From the NCBI GenBank assembly GCA_963731205.1, contig CAVSUJ010000001.1, positions 868,001-932,000 on the forward strand: a stretch of DNA of 64,000 nucleotides, read 5' to 3'. The notes under the pieces are model-generated. The model worked only from the letters and a program-made list of their open reading frames with translations, ran no database searches and was not told where the DNA came from. This stretch comes from DATAZK01 sp963731205 (GTDB taxonomy: Bacteria > Actinomycetota > Actinomycetes > Frankiales > Frankiaceae). Every line of letters begins with the position of its first letter. Within the stretch, counting starts at the first letter, position 1. This document shows positions 44,291 to 53,852 of the stretch, piece by piece. The translations under genes were made by a program, and so were the position numbers.

Positions 44291-47200
44291 TTAACGCTTC
44301 ACCGCAGCCATCACCATTTCGTCCGCGTCGGCTCCTGATTCCTGCGCCTCGCGCATCACAGCGAGCACCCTCTTGTAGTCCCGGGGCATGACCTTCGTGA
44401 ACCGCGCCGGGTCCCAACCGTCGAGCAGTCGCTGGGCGACGGGGCTCGCGGTCTCCTGGGCGTGACGCTGCAGCAGATCCCGCACGAGATGCTCGTCGTC
44501 GAGGTCGAGTTGCTCGATGTCGACCATCTCCGGGTTGATCCGTCCGCGGTCGGCGTCGAGCAGGTAAGCGACCCCGCCGCTCATGCCGGCAGCAAAGTTG
44601 CGGCCGGTCGGGCCGAGGATGAGCACCTGCCCGCCGGTCATGTACTCGCAGCCGTGGTCACCGACGCCCTCGACCACTGCCGTGGCCCCCGAGTTGCGGA
44701 CGCAGAACCGCTCGCCGACCAGGCCGCGAAGGAAAACGTCGCCGGCCGTCGCGCCGTACAGGATCACGTTTCCGGCGATGATGTTGTCCTCGGCGGCGAA
44801 CGTCGAGCCCTCCGGCGGCAGCACCGTGATACGGCCGCCCGACAGGCCCTTGCCCAGGTAGTCGTTCGCGTCTCCCGACAGCCGCAGGCTGATACCAGGC
44901 GGCACGAAGGCTCCGAAGCTCTGCCCGGCGGAGCCGGTGAAGTGCAGGCTGATGGTTCCCTCGGGCAGGCCGGCGCCGCCGTAGCGCTTGGTCACCTCAT
45001 GGCCGAGCATGGTCGCCACCGTGCGGTTGACGTTGCGGATCGGCATCTCCAGCCACACCGGACGGCCGTCGGCGAGTGCCCCTTCGCAGAGCTGGATGAG
45101 GGTGTTGTCCAGCGCCCGCTCCAGGCCGTGGTCCTGCTTCTTGGTGGCGTGGGCCTCGCCGCCGAACGGCCGCTCGGGCACGTGCAGCAGCGGGGTCAGG
45201 TCGAGCCCGTCAGCCTTCCAGTGTGAGATCGCCGTCGCCATGTCGAGCACCTCGGCGTGACCGACGGCTTCGGCGATCGAGCGGAAGCCGAGCTTGGACA
45301 GGTATTCGCGCACCTCGTTGGCGATGTATTCGAAGAACGTGACGATGTACTCGGCCTTGCCGTTGAAGCGCTTGCGCAGCTCCGGGTTCTGCGTCGCGAC
45401 GCCGACCGGGCAGGTGTCGAGATGGCAGACGCGCATCATCACGCAGCCGGCGACGACGAGCGGCGCCGTCGCGAAGCCGAACTCCTCGGCGCCGAGCAGC
45501 GCACCGATGACGACGTCGCGTCCGGTCTTCATGGAACCGTCGACCTGAACGACGATCCGGTCGCGCAACCCGTTCAGCAGCAGGGTCTGCTGGGTCTCGG
45601 CCAACCCGAGCTCCCAGGGGGCGCCGGCGTGCTTGAGCGACGTCAGCGGGCTGGCTCCGGTTCCGCCGTCGTGGCCCGAGATCAGGACGACGTCGGAGTG
45701 CGCCTTGGCGACGCCGGCCGCGACCGTTCCGACCCCGACCTCGGCGACGAGCTTCACGTGGATACGCGCCGACGGGTTGGCGTTCTTCAGGTCGTGGATC
45801 AGCTGAGCGAGATCTTCGATGGAGTAGATGTCGTGATGCGGCGGCGGGCTGATCAGGCCGACGCCCGCGGTGGAGTGGCGGGTCTTGGCGATCCACGGGT
45901 AGACCTTGTGGGCCGGCAGCTGGCCGCCCTCCCCCGGCTTGGCGCCCTGAGCCATCTTGATCTGGATGTCGTCGGAGTTCGTCAGGTACTCGCTGGTGAC
46001 GCCGAACCGCCCGCTCGCGACCTGCTTGATCGCCGAGCGCTTGGAATCGCCGTTCTCCATCGGGGTGAAACGGACGACATCCTCGCCGCCCTCCCCCGTG
46101 TTGCTCTTGCCACCGAGCCGGTTCATGGCGATGGCCATGGTCTCGTGGGCCTCGGCGCTGATGGAGCCGTAGGACATGGCGCCGCTGGCGAAGCGCTTGA
46201 CGATCTCGCTGACCGGCTCCACCTCCTCCAGCGGCACCGGCGGACGGACGCCTTCGCGAAGATGGAAGAGCCCGCGCAGCGTGCCGGCCTGGCGGGAGAG
46301 CTCGTCGATCTGCGCCGTGTATTCGCGGAAGACGTCTTCACGCTGGGTGCGGGTCGCGTGTTGCAGCTTGAAGACGGTCTCGGGGTTGAACAGGTGCGGC
46401 TCGCCGTCGCGCCGCCACTGGTACTCCCCGCCCGTCTCCAGGCTCCGGTAGGCGAGTTCAGCGGCGTTGTCGGGATAGGCGCGCGCATGACGGGCGGCCA
46501 CCTCGGATGCCAGCACCTCGAGCCCGACGCCTTCGAGCCGGCTGGGCGTGCCGGTGAAGTAGCGGTCGATCAGCTCGCTCGACAGCCCGATGGCTTCGAA
46601 GACCTGGGCGCCCGTGTAGGACGCGACCGTGCTGATGCCCATCTTGGACATCACCTTCAGCACGCCCTTGCCGAGCGCCTTGATGAGGTTGTAGCCGGCC
46701 TGATCGGAGGAGACACCGACGAGGTCGCCGCTGTTGATCAGATCGGTCGCCGACTCGAAGGCCAGGTAGGGGTTCACCGCTGCGGCGCCGTAGCCGATGA
46801 GCAGCGCGGCGTGATGGACCTCGCGCACGTCGCCGCATTCGACGACCAGCCCGATCCGGGTGCGCTTGCGGCTGCGGATCAGGTGGTGGTGCACGGCACT
46901 GGTCAGCAGCAGGCTCGGTATGGGGGCCAGGCGGCGGTTGGCCCCCCGGTCGGAGAGCACGATCAGCCGCGCGCCACGCTCGATCTCGAGGTCGACCTCG
47001 GCGAAGATCTCCTCCAGCCGTGCCTCGAGCCCGATCGCGCCCTCGGCGACGTCGTACAGCCCGCGGATCTTCGTCGCGGCGAATCCGGGCAGGTCGCCGT
47101 CGTCGTTGATCCCGACGATCTTCGAGACGTCTTCGTTGCTGACGATCGGGAACGGCAGGAAGATCTGCCGGCAGCTCGCCGGACCCGGATCGAGCAGGTT

Positions 47201-48790
47201 GCCCTCAGGACCCATCGTCCCCCCGAGCGAGGTGACGAGCTCCTCGCGGATGGCGTCCAGCGGCGGGTTGGTGACCTGCGCGAACAGCTGCGTGAAGTAG
47301 TCGAAGAGCAGGCGCGGGCGCCGCGAGAGCACCGCGATCGGCGTATCCGTGCCCATCGAGCCGATCGGCTCGGCGCCGTCGCGGGCCATCGGGAGCAGCA
47401 GGACGCGCAGCTCCTCCTCGGTGAAACCGAACAGCTGCTGGCGGTGGCGTACCGACTCGTGGGTCGTGACCAGCCGGGAGCGCAGCGGCAGCGACGAGAG
47501 CTCGACGACGCCGGCGGTGAGCCACTCGTCGTACGGGTGCTCGGCGGCGAGGGTCGATTTGATCTCCTGGTCGTCGACGATGCGCCCGAGGGCCGTGTCG
47601 ACGAGGAACATGCGTCCGGGCTGGAGCCGGCCTTTCGCGACGATCTTCTCCGGGGCGATGTCGAGCACGCCCACCTCGCTGGCCATCACGACCAGTCCGT
47701 CGTCGGTCACCCAGTAGCGGCTCGGGCGCAGGCCATTGCGGTCCAGCACCGCCCCGATGACGGTGCCGTCGGTGAAAGCGATGCTTGCCGGGCCGTCCCA
47801 CGGCTCCATCAGCGCGCTGTGGAAGCGGTAGAACGCCTTGCGCGCCGGGTCCATCTCGGTGGAGTTCTCCCACGCCTCCGGGATCATCATCAGCACGGCG
47901 TGCGGCAGGCTGCGACCGCCCAGATGCAGCAGCTCCAGCACCTCATCGAAGCTGGCCGAGTCGCTCGCACCGTCGGTACAGATCGGGAAGAGCCGCTCGA
48001 GCTCGCCCTCGATCAGGTCGGACTCGAGCAGGGCTTCCCGGGCGCTCATCCAATTGCGATTGCCGCGCACGGTGTTGATCTCACCGTTGTGCGCGACGAA
48101 GCGATACGGATGCGCGAGCGGCCAGCTCGGAAACGTGTTGGTCGAGAACCGGCTGTGCACCAGGGCGATCGCGCTGGCGAAGCGCGGGTCGGAAAGGTCG
48201 GGGAAGTACGCGGGCAGCTGGTTGGTGGTGAGCATCCCCTTGTAGACGAGCGTGCGTCCGGAAAGGCTCGGGAAGTAGACGCCGGCCTCGCGCTCGGCGC
48301 GCTTGCGGACGCAGAACGCCCGGCGCTCGAGGTCCATGTCACTCGCGCCCGACAGGAAGATCTGCCGCATGACGGGCTCGACCTCGCGTGCGGCCTCGCC
48401 GAGCGAATCGCCGCAGACCGGCACCTCGCGCCAGCCCAGCAGCGTCAGACCCTCCTGGCGGACGATCTTGCGGATCATCTGCAGGGCGGCGTCGCGCTCG
48501 CCGGCCTCGCGTGGCAGAAACGCGATTCCGACGGCGTACTCACCCTTCGCGGGCAGTGCGACCGGAGCGACATCGCGCAGGAACGCGTCAGGGACCTGGA
48601 CCAGCATCCCGGCGCCGTCGCCGACCTTGGGGTCGCTGCCGGAGGCGCCGCGGTGATCAAGGTTTCGCAGGGCAGTCAAGCCCTTGGACACGATGTCGGA
48701 ACTAGCCCGGCCGTGGGTGTCCACGACAAAAGCAACCCCGCAGGCGTCGTGCTCGAAGCGGGGGTCGTAAAGACCCTGCCGAGAAGGCAT
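44291..48790 (-). CDS. gltB: Glutamate synthase, large (alpha) subunit
   Basis: 1499 aa from ATG 48790 (ATG 48802 is 4 codons upstream and also possible). The mature N-terminus should be Cys17 in HDACGVAFV, the Ntn glutaminase nucleophile, after removal of the leader. Then come the glutaminase domain (to about 430), a central domain, the FMN-binding synthase domain (about 790-1190; the GEGGEDVVRFTP region and the cluster cysteines in MRVCHLDTCPVG), and the C-terminal beta-helix (GGRITVLPP, GATAGDVFLRGLVGERFCVRNSG). First gene of gltBD; a hairpin and a possible GlnR box are upstream. Confidence 0.95.
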   Translation of the reverse strand: MPSRQGLYDPRFEHDACGVAFVVDTHGRASSDIVSKGLTALRNLDHRGASGSDPKVGDGAGMLVQVPDAFLRDVAPVALPAKGEYAVGIAFLPREAGERDAALQMIRKIVRQEGLTLLGWREVPVCGDSLGEAAREVEPVMRQIFLSGASDMDLERRAFCVRKRAEREAGVYFPSLSGRTLVYKGMLTTNQLPAYFPDLSDPRFASAIALVHSRFSTNTFPSWPLAHPYRFVAHNGEINTVRGNRNWMSAREALLESDLIEGELERLFPICTDGASDSASFDEVLELLHLGGRSLPHAVLMMIPEAWENSTEMDPARKAFYRFHSALMEPWDGPASIAFTDGTVIGAVLDRNGLRPSRYWVTDDGLVVMASEVGVLDIAPEKIVAKGRLQPGRMFLVDTALGRIVDDQEIKSTLAAEHPYDEWLTAGVVELSSLPLRSRLVTTHESVRHRQQLFGFTEEELRVLLLPMARDGAEPIGSMGTDTPIAVLSRRPRLLFDYFTQLFAQVTNPPLDAIREELVTSLGGTMGPEGNLLDPGPASCRQIFLPFPIVSNEDVSKIVGINDDGDLPGFAATKIRGLYDVAEGAIGLEARLEEIFAEVDLEIERGARLIVLSDRGANRRLAPIPSLLLTSAVHHHLIRSRKRTRIGLVVECGDVREVHHAALLIGYGAAAVNPYLAFESATDLINSGDLVGVSSDQAGYNLIKALGKGVLKVMSKMGISTVASYTGAQVFEAIGLSSELIDRYFTGTPSRLEGVGLEVLASEVAARHARAYPDNAAELAYRSLETGGEYQWRRDGEPHLFNPETVFKLQHATRTQREDVFREYTAQIDELSRQAGTLRGLFHLREGVRPPVPLEEVEPVSEIVKRFASGAMSYGSISAEAHETMAIAMNRLGGKSNTGEGGEDVVRFTPMENGDSKRSAIKQVASGRFGVTSEYLTNSDDIQIKMAQGAKPGEGGQLPAHKVYPWIAKTRHSTAGVGLISPPPHHDIYSIEDLAQLIHDLKNANPSARIHVKLVAEVGVGTVAAGVAKAHSDVVLISGHDGGTGASPLTSLKHAGAPWELGLAETQQTLLLNGLRDRIVVQVDGSMKTGRDVVIGALLGAEEFGFATAPLVVAGCVMMRVCHLDTCPVGVATQNPELRKRFNGKAEYIVTFFEYIANEVREYLSKLGFRSIAEAVGHAEVLDMATAISHWKADGLDLTPLLHVPERPFGGEAHATKKQDHGLERALDNTLIQLCEGALADGRPVWLEMPIRNVNRTVATMLGHEVTKRYGGAGLPEGTISLHFTGSAGQSFGAFVPPGISLRLSGDANDYLGKGLSGGRITVLPPEGSTFAAEDNIIAGNVILYGATAGDVFLRGLVGERFCVRNSGATAVVEGVGDHGCEYMTGGQVLILGPTGRNFAAGMSGGVAYLLDADRGRINPEMVDIEQLDLDDEHLVRDLLQRHAQETASPVAQRLLDGWDPARFTKVMPRDYKRVLAVMREAQESGADADEMVMAAVKR

Positions 48791-48844
48791 ATCGCCGTCC
48801 ATCCGTCTCGTAACGTTCTCGAAATCGGACGACGCTGTCCGGCC

Positions 48845-48863
48845 AACCTCCGCGCAGGAGGTT
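48845..48863 (-). promoter_or_regulatory. Hairpin in the gltB leader
   Basis: AACCTCC-GCGCA-GGAGGTT is a perfect 7-bp stem with a 5-nt loop, 55-73 bp before ATG 48790 on the minus strand. It lies between a 10-bp palindrome (ACACCGGTGT, near 48876-48885) and the gene. Role not known; it could be operator DNA or an RNA element. Confidence 0.4.
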
Positions 48864-48923
48864 CTGCACCCGTTCACACCGGTGTGCCCGCCTGACCGGC
48901 CTCTCGGTCACAAGGGCACTCGT

Positions 48924-48939
48924 GTTGCATGCAGGTTAC
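48924..48939 (-). promoter_or_regulatory. Possible GlnR box upstream of gltB
   Basis: On the minus strand GTAAC, 6 bp, GCAAC resembles the actinobacterial GlnR a-site/b-site pair (GTnAC-N6-GaAAC). It is about 135-150 bp before gltB. A second pair 6 bp further on is not evident, so the call is weak. Confidence 0.3.
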
Positions 48940-49061
48940 GCAGCCCACGCCGACACTGTCGAGTGTGCCATGAACGGCGAGTTCAGCCGAGCGATAAAGG
49001 CGGGCGCGGCTTCCGGCGGCTCGAGCGGCGAACCACCCTCCGGAGGCGGTAGAAAGCGTCC

Positions 49062-50651
49062 ATGCGCGAACTCGTCTTTCCGCGGTTGATGTTGGGCACG
49101 GCCGCACGCCTGGCCACCGGGCGCGTGCTGATCACCGAGGACGGGGAGCCGCGGACCTTCAGCACCCACGTCGAGCGGGTGCATCAGCTCGTCTCCGGGA
49201 TGCGCAAGCGCCTCGGCATCGGTCCGGGCGACCGCTTCGGGGTGATGGCGGCGAATTCAGCCCGCCATTTGGAGCTTTGGCATGCCGCGCTATTTGGCGG
49301 CGGGGTGATCAACCCGCTGAATCTGCGTTTTTCGGGGCGCGAACTCGCCCACGTGTTACGTGATTCGGGGGCGAGGATCGTCTTTACCGATGCCTTGTTC
49401 GCCGATGTCATCAATTCGGTACGCGAAGAAGCGGGTATCGAATGCGTGGTGCTGATGGCCGACAGCACCCCTGACGCGCCTGTCCCCGAGGGCATCGCCG
49501 CCGACGTGATGTACGAGGAAGTGATCGCAAACGGCTCGCCCTCCGGCACCGGTTGGGATGAGCCGGAGGAGTCCGATCCCTGCGTGCTGATGTACACCGG
49601 CGGCACCACCGGGCTGCCCAAGGGCGTGCTGCTCGACCAGCGGGCGATGACGTTGACGGCGTACCACACCGGATTGCGTTGGCAGTTCCAGCCCGACGAC
49701 GTCTACTTGCTGCAGACCCCGATGTTTCACGCGGCGTCGTTCGGCGGGATCGCCATCGCCCCCGCTTTCGGGAGCACGACCGCGTTCGTCCCGTTCTTCG
49801 ATCCTGGCGTGGTGATCGCGGCGATCCCCCGCTTCGGCGCGACGACCACGGTGATGGTCCCCACCATGATCGCGATGACGCTGGCACACCCCGACTTCAC
49901 GCCGGAGACGTTCGGTTCGCTGCGCCGGCTCACCTACGGCGCTTCACCGATGCCGGCGGCCCTGCTGGACCGGCTGATCGCCGATTACCCCCATCTGGAG
50001 ATCTCCCAGGGCTACGGAATGACCGAGGCCGCAGCGTTGCTCACCGCCCTCGGGCCGGAAGATCACGTGCCGGGCTCGCATCGGCTGCACTCGGCCGGCC
50101 AGGCGCTGCACGGAGTGGCGCTGACGATCCAGGACCCGGCCGGCAACGTGCTCGGCCCGCACGAGACCGGCGAGGTCTGCGCCCGGGCGGGCAACATCAT
50201 GCGCGAGTACTGGAACCGACCGGAGGAGACGGCCGCCGCTTTCCGGGGCGGCTGGTATCACACCGGTGACGCCGGCTACCTGGACGAGGACGGCTACCTC
50301 TTCCTTGTCGACCGGGTCAAAGACATGATCATCACCGGCGGTGAGAACGTGTACAGCATCGAGGTGGAGAACGCGATCACCGACCATCCGGCGGTCGCCC
50401 AGGCGGCCGTGATCGGGATCCCCGACGAGCAATGGGGCGAGGCGGTGCACGCCGTCGTCGTGCTCCATCCGGGCCAGGAAGTCAGCGAGCAGGAGCTGCG
50501 CCAGCACGTACGCCACCAGATCGCGGGCTACAAAGTTCCCAAATCCATCGAATTCCGGGCAGAGGCTCTTCCGCTGTCCGGAGCGCTCAAGGTGCTGAAA
50601 AGAGAATTGCGAGCTCCGTTTTGGGAAGGTCGAGACCGCCACGTGAACTAA
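49062..50651 (+). CDS. Acyl-CoA ligase (AMP-forming, class I adenylating enzyme)
   Basis: 529 aa. P-loop-like motif VLMYTGGTTGLPKGVLL (about 172-188), A5 motif QGYGMTEAAALL, A7 YHTGDAGYLDEDGYL, A8 DRVKDMIITGGENVYSIEVE, and the catalytic Lys near the end in PLSGALKVLKREL. It activates a carboxylic acid as acyl-AMP and passes it to CoA. Family resemblance is to medium/long-chain fatty-acid ligases; the substrate is unknown. It stands alone, divergent from gltB. A stretch around 49240-49450 has lower GC than its surroundings and includes a TTA codon. Confidence 0.92.
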   Translation: MRELVFPRLMLGTAARLATGRVLITEDGEPRTFSTHVERVHQLVSGMRKRLGIGPGDRFGVMAANSARHLELWHAALFGGGVINPLNLRFSGRELAHVLRDSGARIVFTDALFADVINSVREEAGIECVVLMADSTPDAPVPEGIAADVMYEEVIANGSPSGTGWDEPEESDPCVLMYTGGTTGLPKGVLLDQRAMTLTAYHTGLRWQFQPDDVYLLQTPMFHAASFGGIAIAPAFGSTTAFVPFFDPGVVIAAIPRFGATTTVMVPTMIAMTLAHPDFTPETFGSLRRLTYGASPMPAALLDRLIADYPHLEISQGYGMTEAAALLTALGPEDHVPGSHRLHSAGQALHGVALTIQDPAGNVLGPHETGEVCARAGNIMREYWNRPEETAAAFRGGWYHTGDAGYLDEDGYLFLVDRVKDMIITGGENVYSIEVENAITDHPAVAQAAVIGIPDEQWGEAVHAVVVLHPGQEVSEQELRQHVRHQIAGYKVPKSIEFRAEALPLSGALKVLKRELRAPFWEGRDRHVN

Positions 50652-50735
50652 ACCGGTTAGCGCATCCGGGCCAACTCGGGCCCAACATGTCCGACTCGCT
50701 CTACAGCCGGCCGCGGCGCATCCGATAACCGAAAC

Positions 50736-52079
50736 GTGACTTTAGTCCGTAGCGGACGCCGGGACAGCCAAACCCCGGTCGACGACCGGCGGCGCAGGCG
50801 GCGCCACCGGAGCTATGCCCTGTGCCTGGCGTGCGGCATTCTCATGGCAGTTCTCGCCCCGCTCATGCGCAGCGCCTGGCATGACGCGACCACGATCGCC
50901 ATCGGGTCCGGCATCACCGCGATGATCAGCTGCTGGCTGATCGTCCGCTATTCCTTCGAGCCGCTCTACCGCCGGATCGAGGAACGCGAGGCAGATCTCC
51001 AGCGCCAGGCCGACCGCCAGGAGTTCGGCGCCCGGCTGAACCGCGCGCTCGAACGCTCCCGCACCGAGGTCGACGTCCTGAAGGTCACGATGCGGGCCGC
51101 GGCCGCCATCGACCCGACGCTCCCGACCGAAGCCCTGATCGCCGACTCCTCCCGCGCCCACCTGCGGCGCGCCCAGCTAGGGCTGGTGGAGGCGCGCAGC
51201 GGCGAGGGCGGTGTTCCTCATCTCGGCTGCCAGGTCGTCTCGCCGTGGGACTGCCCGGCGATGTCGACGTCGCAGGCGCACCACTTCCCTGACAGCGGGG
51301 CGCTGGACGCGTGCCAGTTCCTGCGCGAGCGCGCGGATGCCGCCGGGACCACCCTGACCGCGCTGTGCCTGCCGATGTCCAGCCGTGGACAGGCCGTCGG
51401 CGTGCTGCATTCGGTACGCGGAGCCGACCAGCAGATCGACCGTGAGCTGCAACGCTCGCTACAGACGATCGCCGGACGCACCGGGGCCACGATCGGCGCC
51501 ACTCGCGCGTTCAACAAGAGCCAGCTGCAGGCGTCGACCGACCCGCTGACCGGCCTGCTGAACCGGCGCAGCTTCGAGGAGCGGGCCACGTCGATGCTCG
51601 ACGGCGCCGAGCGCTACAGCCTGGTCATGGCCGATCTCGACAACTTCAAGAATCTCAACGACGTGCACGGTCACTCCTCCGGTGACCGCGCACTGCGGCG
51701 TTTCGCCGAGGTACTGCGCGGCGTCACCCGGCCCGAGGACATCGTCGCCCGCATCGGCGGGGAGGAGTTCATCGTCCTGCTCCCCCACGTGATGGCGTCC
51801 GACGCGGCGGTCCTTGCCGAGCGCGTGAGGGCGCGGCTTCGCGACCGTGACGGCCTGTCGGAACCACCGTTCACGGTGAGCCTCGGGGTCGCCGAAGGCC
51901 TGCACATCGACGATCTGCACGACGTGATCTCCTCCGCCGACCAGGCGCTTTTCGCCGCCAAGGCCGCCGGCCGCGACCGCGTGGTGCTCGCCGGCGAGCA
52001 CGAGACGCCGGCGGCCTCCGGTGTCCTCCCCCAGCCGCGCGACGTCAGCGAAGCGGGCGCAGCTAGCTCTCGCGGGTGA
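50736..52079 (+). CDS. GGDEF diguanylate cyclase with two membrane helices and GAF-like domain
   Basis: 447 aa from GTG 50736. A basic N-terminus is followed by two membrane helices (about 28-45 and 52-70), a coiled-coil signalling helix (about 75-110), a GAF-like sensor (about 110-265) and a GGDEF domain (about 280-420). The active-site loop is GGEEF (341-345). The inhibitory I-site RPED (332-335) stands exactly five residues before it, so product inhibition by c-di-GMP is expected. No EAL domain. The last 17 bp overlap lgt tail to tail. Confidence 0.9.
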   Translation: MTLVRSGRRDSQTPVDDRRRRRRHRSYALCLACGILMAVLAPLMRSAWHDATTIAIGSGITAMISCWLIVRYSFEPLYRRIEEREADLQRQADRQEFGARLNRALERSRTEVDVLKVTMRAAAAIDPTLPTEALIADSSRAHLRRAQLGLVEARSGEGGVPHLGCQVVSPWDCPAMSTSQAHHFPDSGALDACQFLRERADAAGTTLTALCLPMSSRGQAVGVLHSVRGADQQIDRELQRSLQTIAGRTGATIGATRAFNKSQLQASTDPLTGLLNRRSFEERATSMLDGAERYSLVMADLDNFKNLNDVHGHSSGDRALRRFAEVLRGVTRPEDIVARIGGEEFIVLLPHVMASDAAVLAERVRARLRDRDGLSEPPFTVSLGVAEGLHIDDLHDVISSADQALFAAKAAGRDRVVLAGEHETPAASGVLPQPRDVSEAGAASSRG

Positions 52080-53049
52080 CCTTTTCCGCATCAACTGATG
52101 ACGGGGCCTGACCGGCCTCATTCGGGTCGTCCGGCACGGCGGCCCCGGTGACGCCCACGGGCTCGGCCGCATTCGTCGGGTTTGCTTCCTTGGACGTGTC
52201 AGCCGCCTTCGTCAGGCTCACGCGTTCGTGACCGGTCGCCTCGAACGGCACGTCGCGCGCCCCGCGGCGCTTGATCAGGTAGGCCACGGCCAGCAGGAAG
52301 ACGATGATGCTGACGTAGTCGTTCAGGCGCAGCCCGAAGAAGCGGTGGGCGGTGTCGATACGCAGCGACTCGATCCAACCCCGCCCGGCGGTGTAGGCCG
52401 CCACGTAGAGCGCGAAGACGCGACCGCCCCCCATGCGGTAGCGCTTGTCGGCCCACAGGCACAGCAGCGCGACGCCAAGACACCACAGCGACTCGTAGAG
52501 AAAGGTCGGCTGGTAGGTCGCGACGTTTTCATAGCCTGGCAGCCGGTGCGCCGGATCGATGCGCAGCGCCCACGGCAGGCCGCTCGGACGACCGTAGAGC
52601 TCCTGGTTGAACCAGTTGCCCCAGCGACCGAACGCCTGCGCTACGGGGAGCACCGGCGCGAACGCGTCAGCGGCGATGGTGGTGGGAATCCCGCGATGGC
52701 GCAGCACGAGCCAGGCGCCCAGAAAGCCGCCGGCGATCGCGCCCCAGATCCCGAGTCCCCCGCGCCAGATGTAGAGCGCTTCGATCGGGTGGCCACCTTT
52801 GCCGAAGTACGGGTCGGGGGTGGTGATCACGTGGTAAATCCGGGCACCGATGATGCCGAACGGCACAGCGACGGTGGCGATGTCGGCGGCGGCCCCGGGG
52901 GGCGCCCCGCGCGCCCGCATCCGGCGCTCGGCGAGCACGACGCCGACGATGACTCCGACGGCGATGCACAGGGCGTACCCGCGCAGCGGCAGCGGTCCGA
53001 GATGGACGACGCCCTCGGACGGGCTCGGGATCGAAGCGGTGACGATCAT
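52063..53049 (-). CDS. lgt: Prolipoprotein diacylglyceryl transferase
   Basis: 328 aa. Seven helices with the Lgt signature FGRWGNWFNQELYGRPSGLPW (about 137-157), PTFLYESLWCLG, and the conserved YIWRGGLGIWGAIAGG. A 75-residue acidic, Ala/Pro-rich tail follows the last helix, as in other Actinomycetota. It moves diacylglycerol from phosphatidylglycerol to lipobox cysteines of preproteins, such as the two binding proteins in this window. ATG overlaps the trpA stop by 4 bp; trpBA-lgt order is a known actinobacterial arrangement. Confidence 0.94.
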   Translation of the reverse strand: MIVTASIPSPSEGVVHLGPLPLRGYALCIAVGVIVGVVLAERRMRARGAPPGAAADIATVAVPFGIIGARIYHVITTPDPYFGKGGHPIEALYIWRGGLGIWGAIAGGFLGAWLVLRHRGIPTTIAADAFAPVLPVAQAFGRWGNWFNQELYGRPSGLPWALRIDPAHRLPGYENVATYQPTFLYESLWCLGVALLCLWADKRYRMGGGRVFALYVAAYTAGRGWIESLRIDTAHRFFGLRLNDYVSIIVFLLAVAYLIKRRGARDVPFEATGHERVSLTKAADTSKEANPTNAAEPVGVTGAAVPDDPNEAGQAPSSVDAEKVTRES

Positions 53050-53852
53050 GATCCGGCGCGCACCCCTTCAGCCAGTTGGGCCGCCAGGCTTCGGACCGCG
53101 GCGACGCCCTCGGATTCGGTCGGAGCTTCCAGGAGCGCGCGGACGAAGGCGGTACCCACGATGACCCCGTCGGCATAGCCGGCGACCTCGGCAGCCTGCG
53201 CCGCGTTGGACACCCCCAGCCCCACCGCGACCGGCTTGTCGGTCACCGCCCTCATACGCCCGACCAGCTCCGACGCAGCCGACCCGATGCTGCTGCGCGT
53301 ACCCGTGACGCCCATGGCCGACGCCGCGTAGATGAATCCGCGGCTGGCATCGGAGACGATGCGCAGCCGAGCCTCGGTAGAGGACGGCGCGACCAGGAAG
53401 ATCGGGTCGAGGTCGTACTTGGTCGCGGCGGCGAGCCACGGACCGGCCTCGTCGGGGATCAGATCGGGGGTGATCACGCCCGCGACACCGGCGGTCGACA
53501 GTCCCTCGGCGAATCGTTCGACCCCATAGTGGTCCACCGGGTTCCAGTACGTCATCACGACCGTCGCGACCTGCGGCGCCAGCGCCGCCGCCGTCGCCAC
53601 GACGTCGCTCACCCGAACCCCGCGATCGAGCGCCTGCTGGACCGCTTCCTGGATCACCGGACCGTCCATCAGCGGGTCGGAATAGGGCAGACCCACCTCG
53701 AGCACGTCACAGCCGCCTTCGACCATCGCTTCGAGCGCGGCTTGGGCGCCGGGCACCGACGGGTAGCCGGCCGGCAGGTAACCGATGAGAGCGGCGCGGC
53801 CTTCGGCGCGGGCGGACGCGAACACGTCAGCCAGCGGGAGCAGCGCGCTCAC
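53046..53852 (-). CDS. trpA: Tryptophan synthase alpha subunit
   Basis: 268 aa TIM barrel. Catalytic Glu52 (LEVGLPYSDP) and Asp63 (LMDGP) correspond to the family's E49/D60. IYAASAMGVTGTRSSI matches the phosphate-binding loops, and VAVGLGVSNAAQAAEV the C-terminal one. It cleaves indole-3-glycerol phosphate to indole, which is channelled to TrpB. Start GTG 53852 overlaps the trpB stop. Confidence 0.95.
   Translation of the reverse strand: MSALLPLADVFASARAEGRAALIGYLPAGYPSVPGAQAALEAMVEGGCDVLEVGLPYSDPLMDGPVIQEAVQQALDRGVRVSDVVATAAALAPQVATVVMTYWNPVDHYGVERFAEGLSTAGVAGVITPDLIPDEAGPWLAAATKYDLDPIFLVAPSSTEARLRIVSDASRGFIYAASAMGVTGTRSSIGSAASELVGRMRAVTDKPVAVGLGVSNAAQAAEVAGYADGVIVGTAFVRALLEAPTESEGVAAVRSLAAQLAEGVRAGS

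Noticed and set aside
45257..48895. 1212-codon open frame opposite gltB
   Set aside because: Antisense of an unmistakable glutamate synthase; composition is that of a GC-rich shadow frame.
49240..49450. Lower-GC patch in the acyl-CoA ligase as a sign of transfer
   Set aside because: Short, the protein is normal on both sides, and no mobile element or boundary is present.
50742..50744. TTA codon at position 3 of the GGDEF gene as a bldA-type control point
   Set aside because: TTA also occurs in the GT4 gene (21141 and 21252) and the acyl-CoA ligase (49356), so it is not a rare regulatory codon here.
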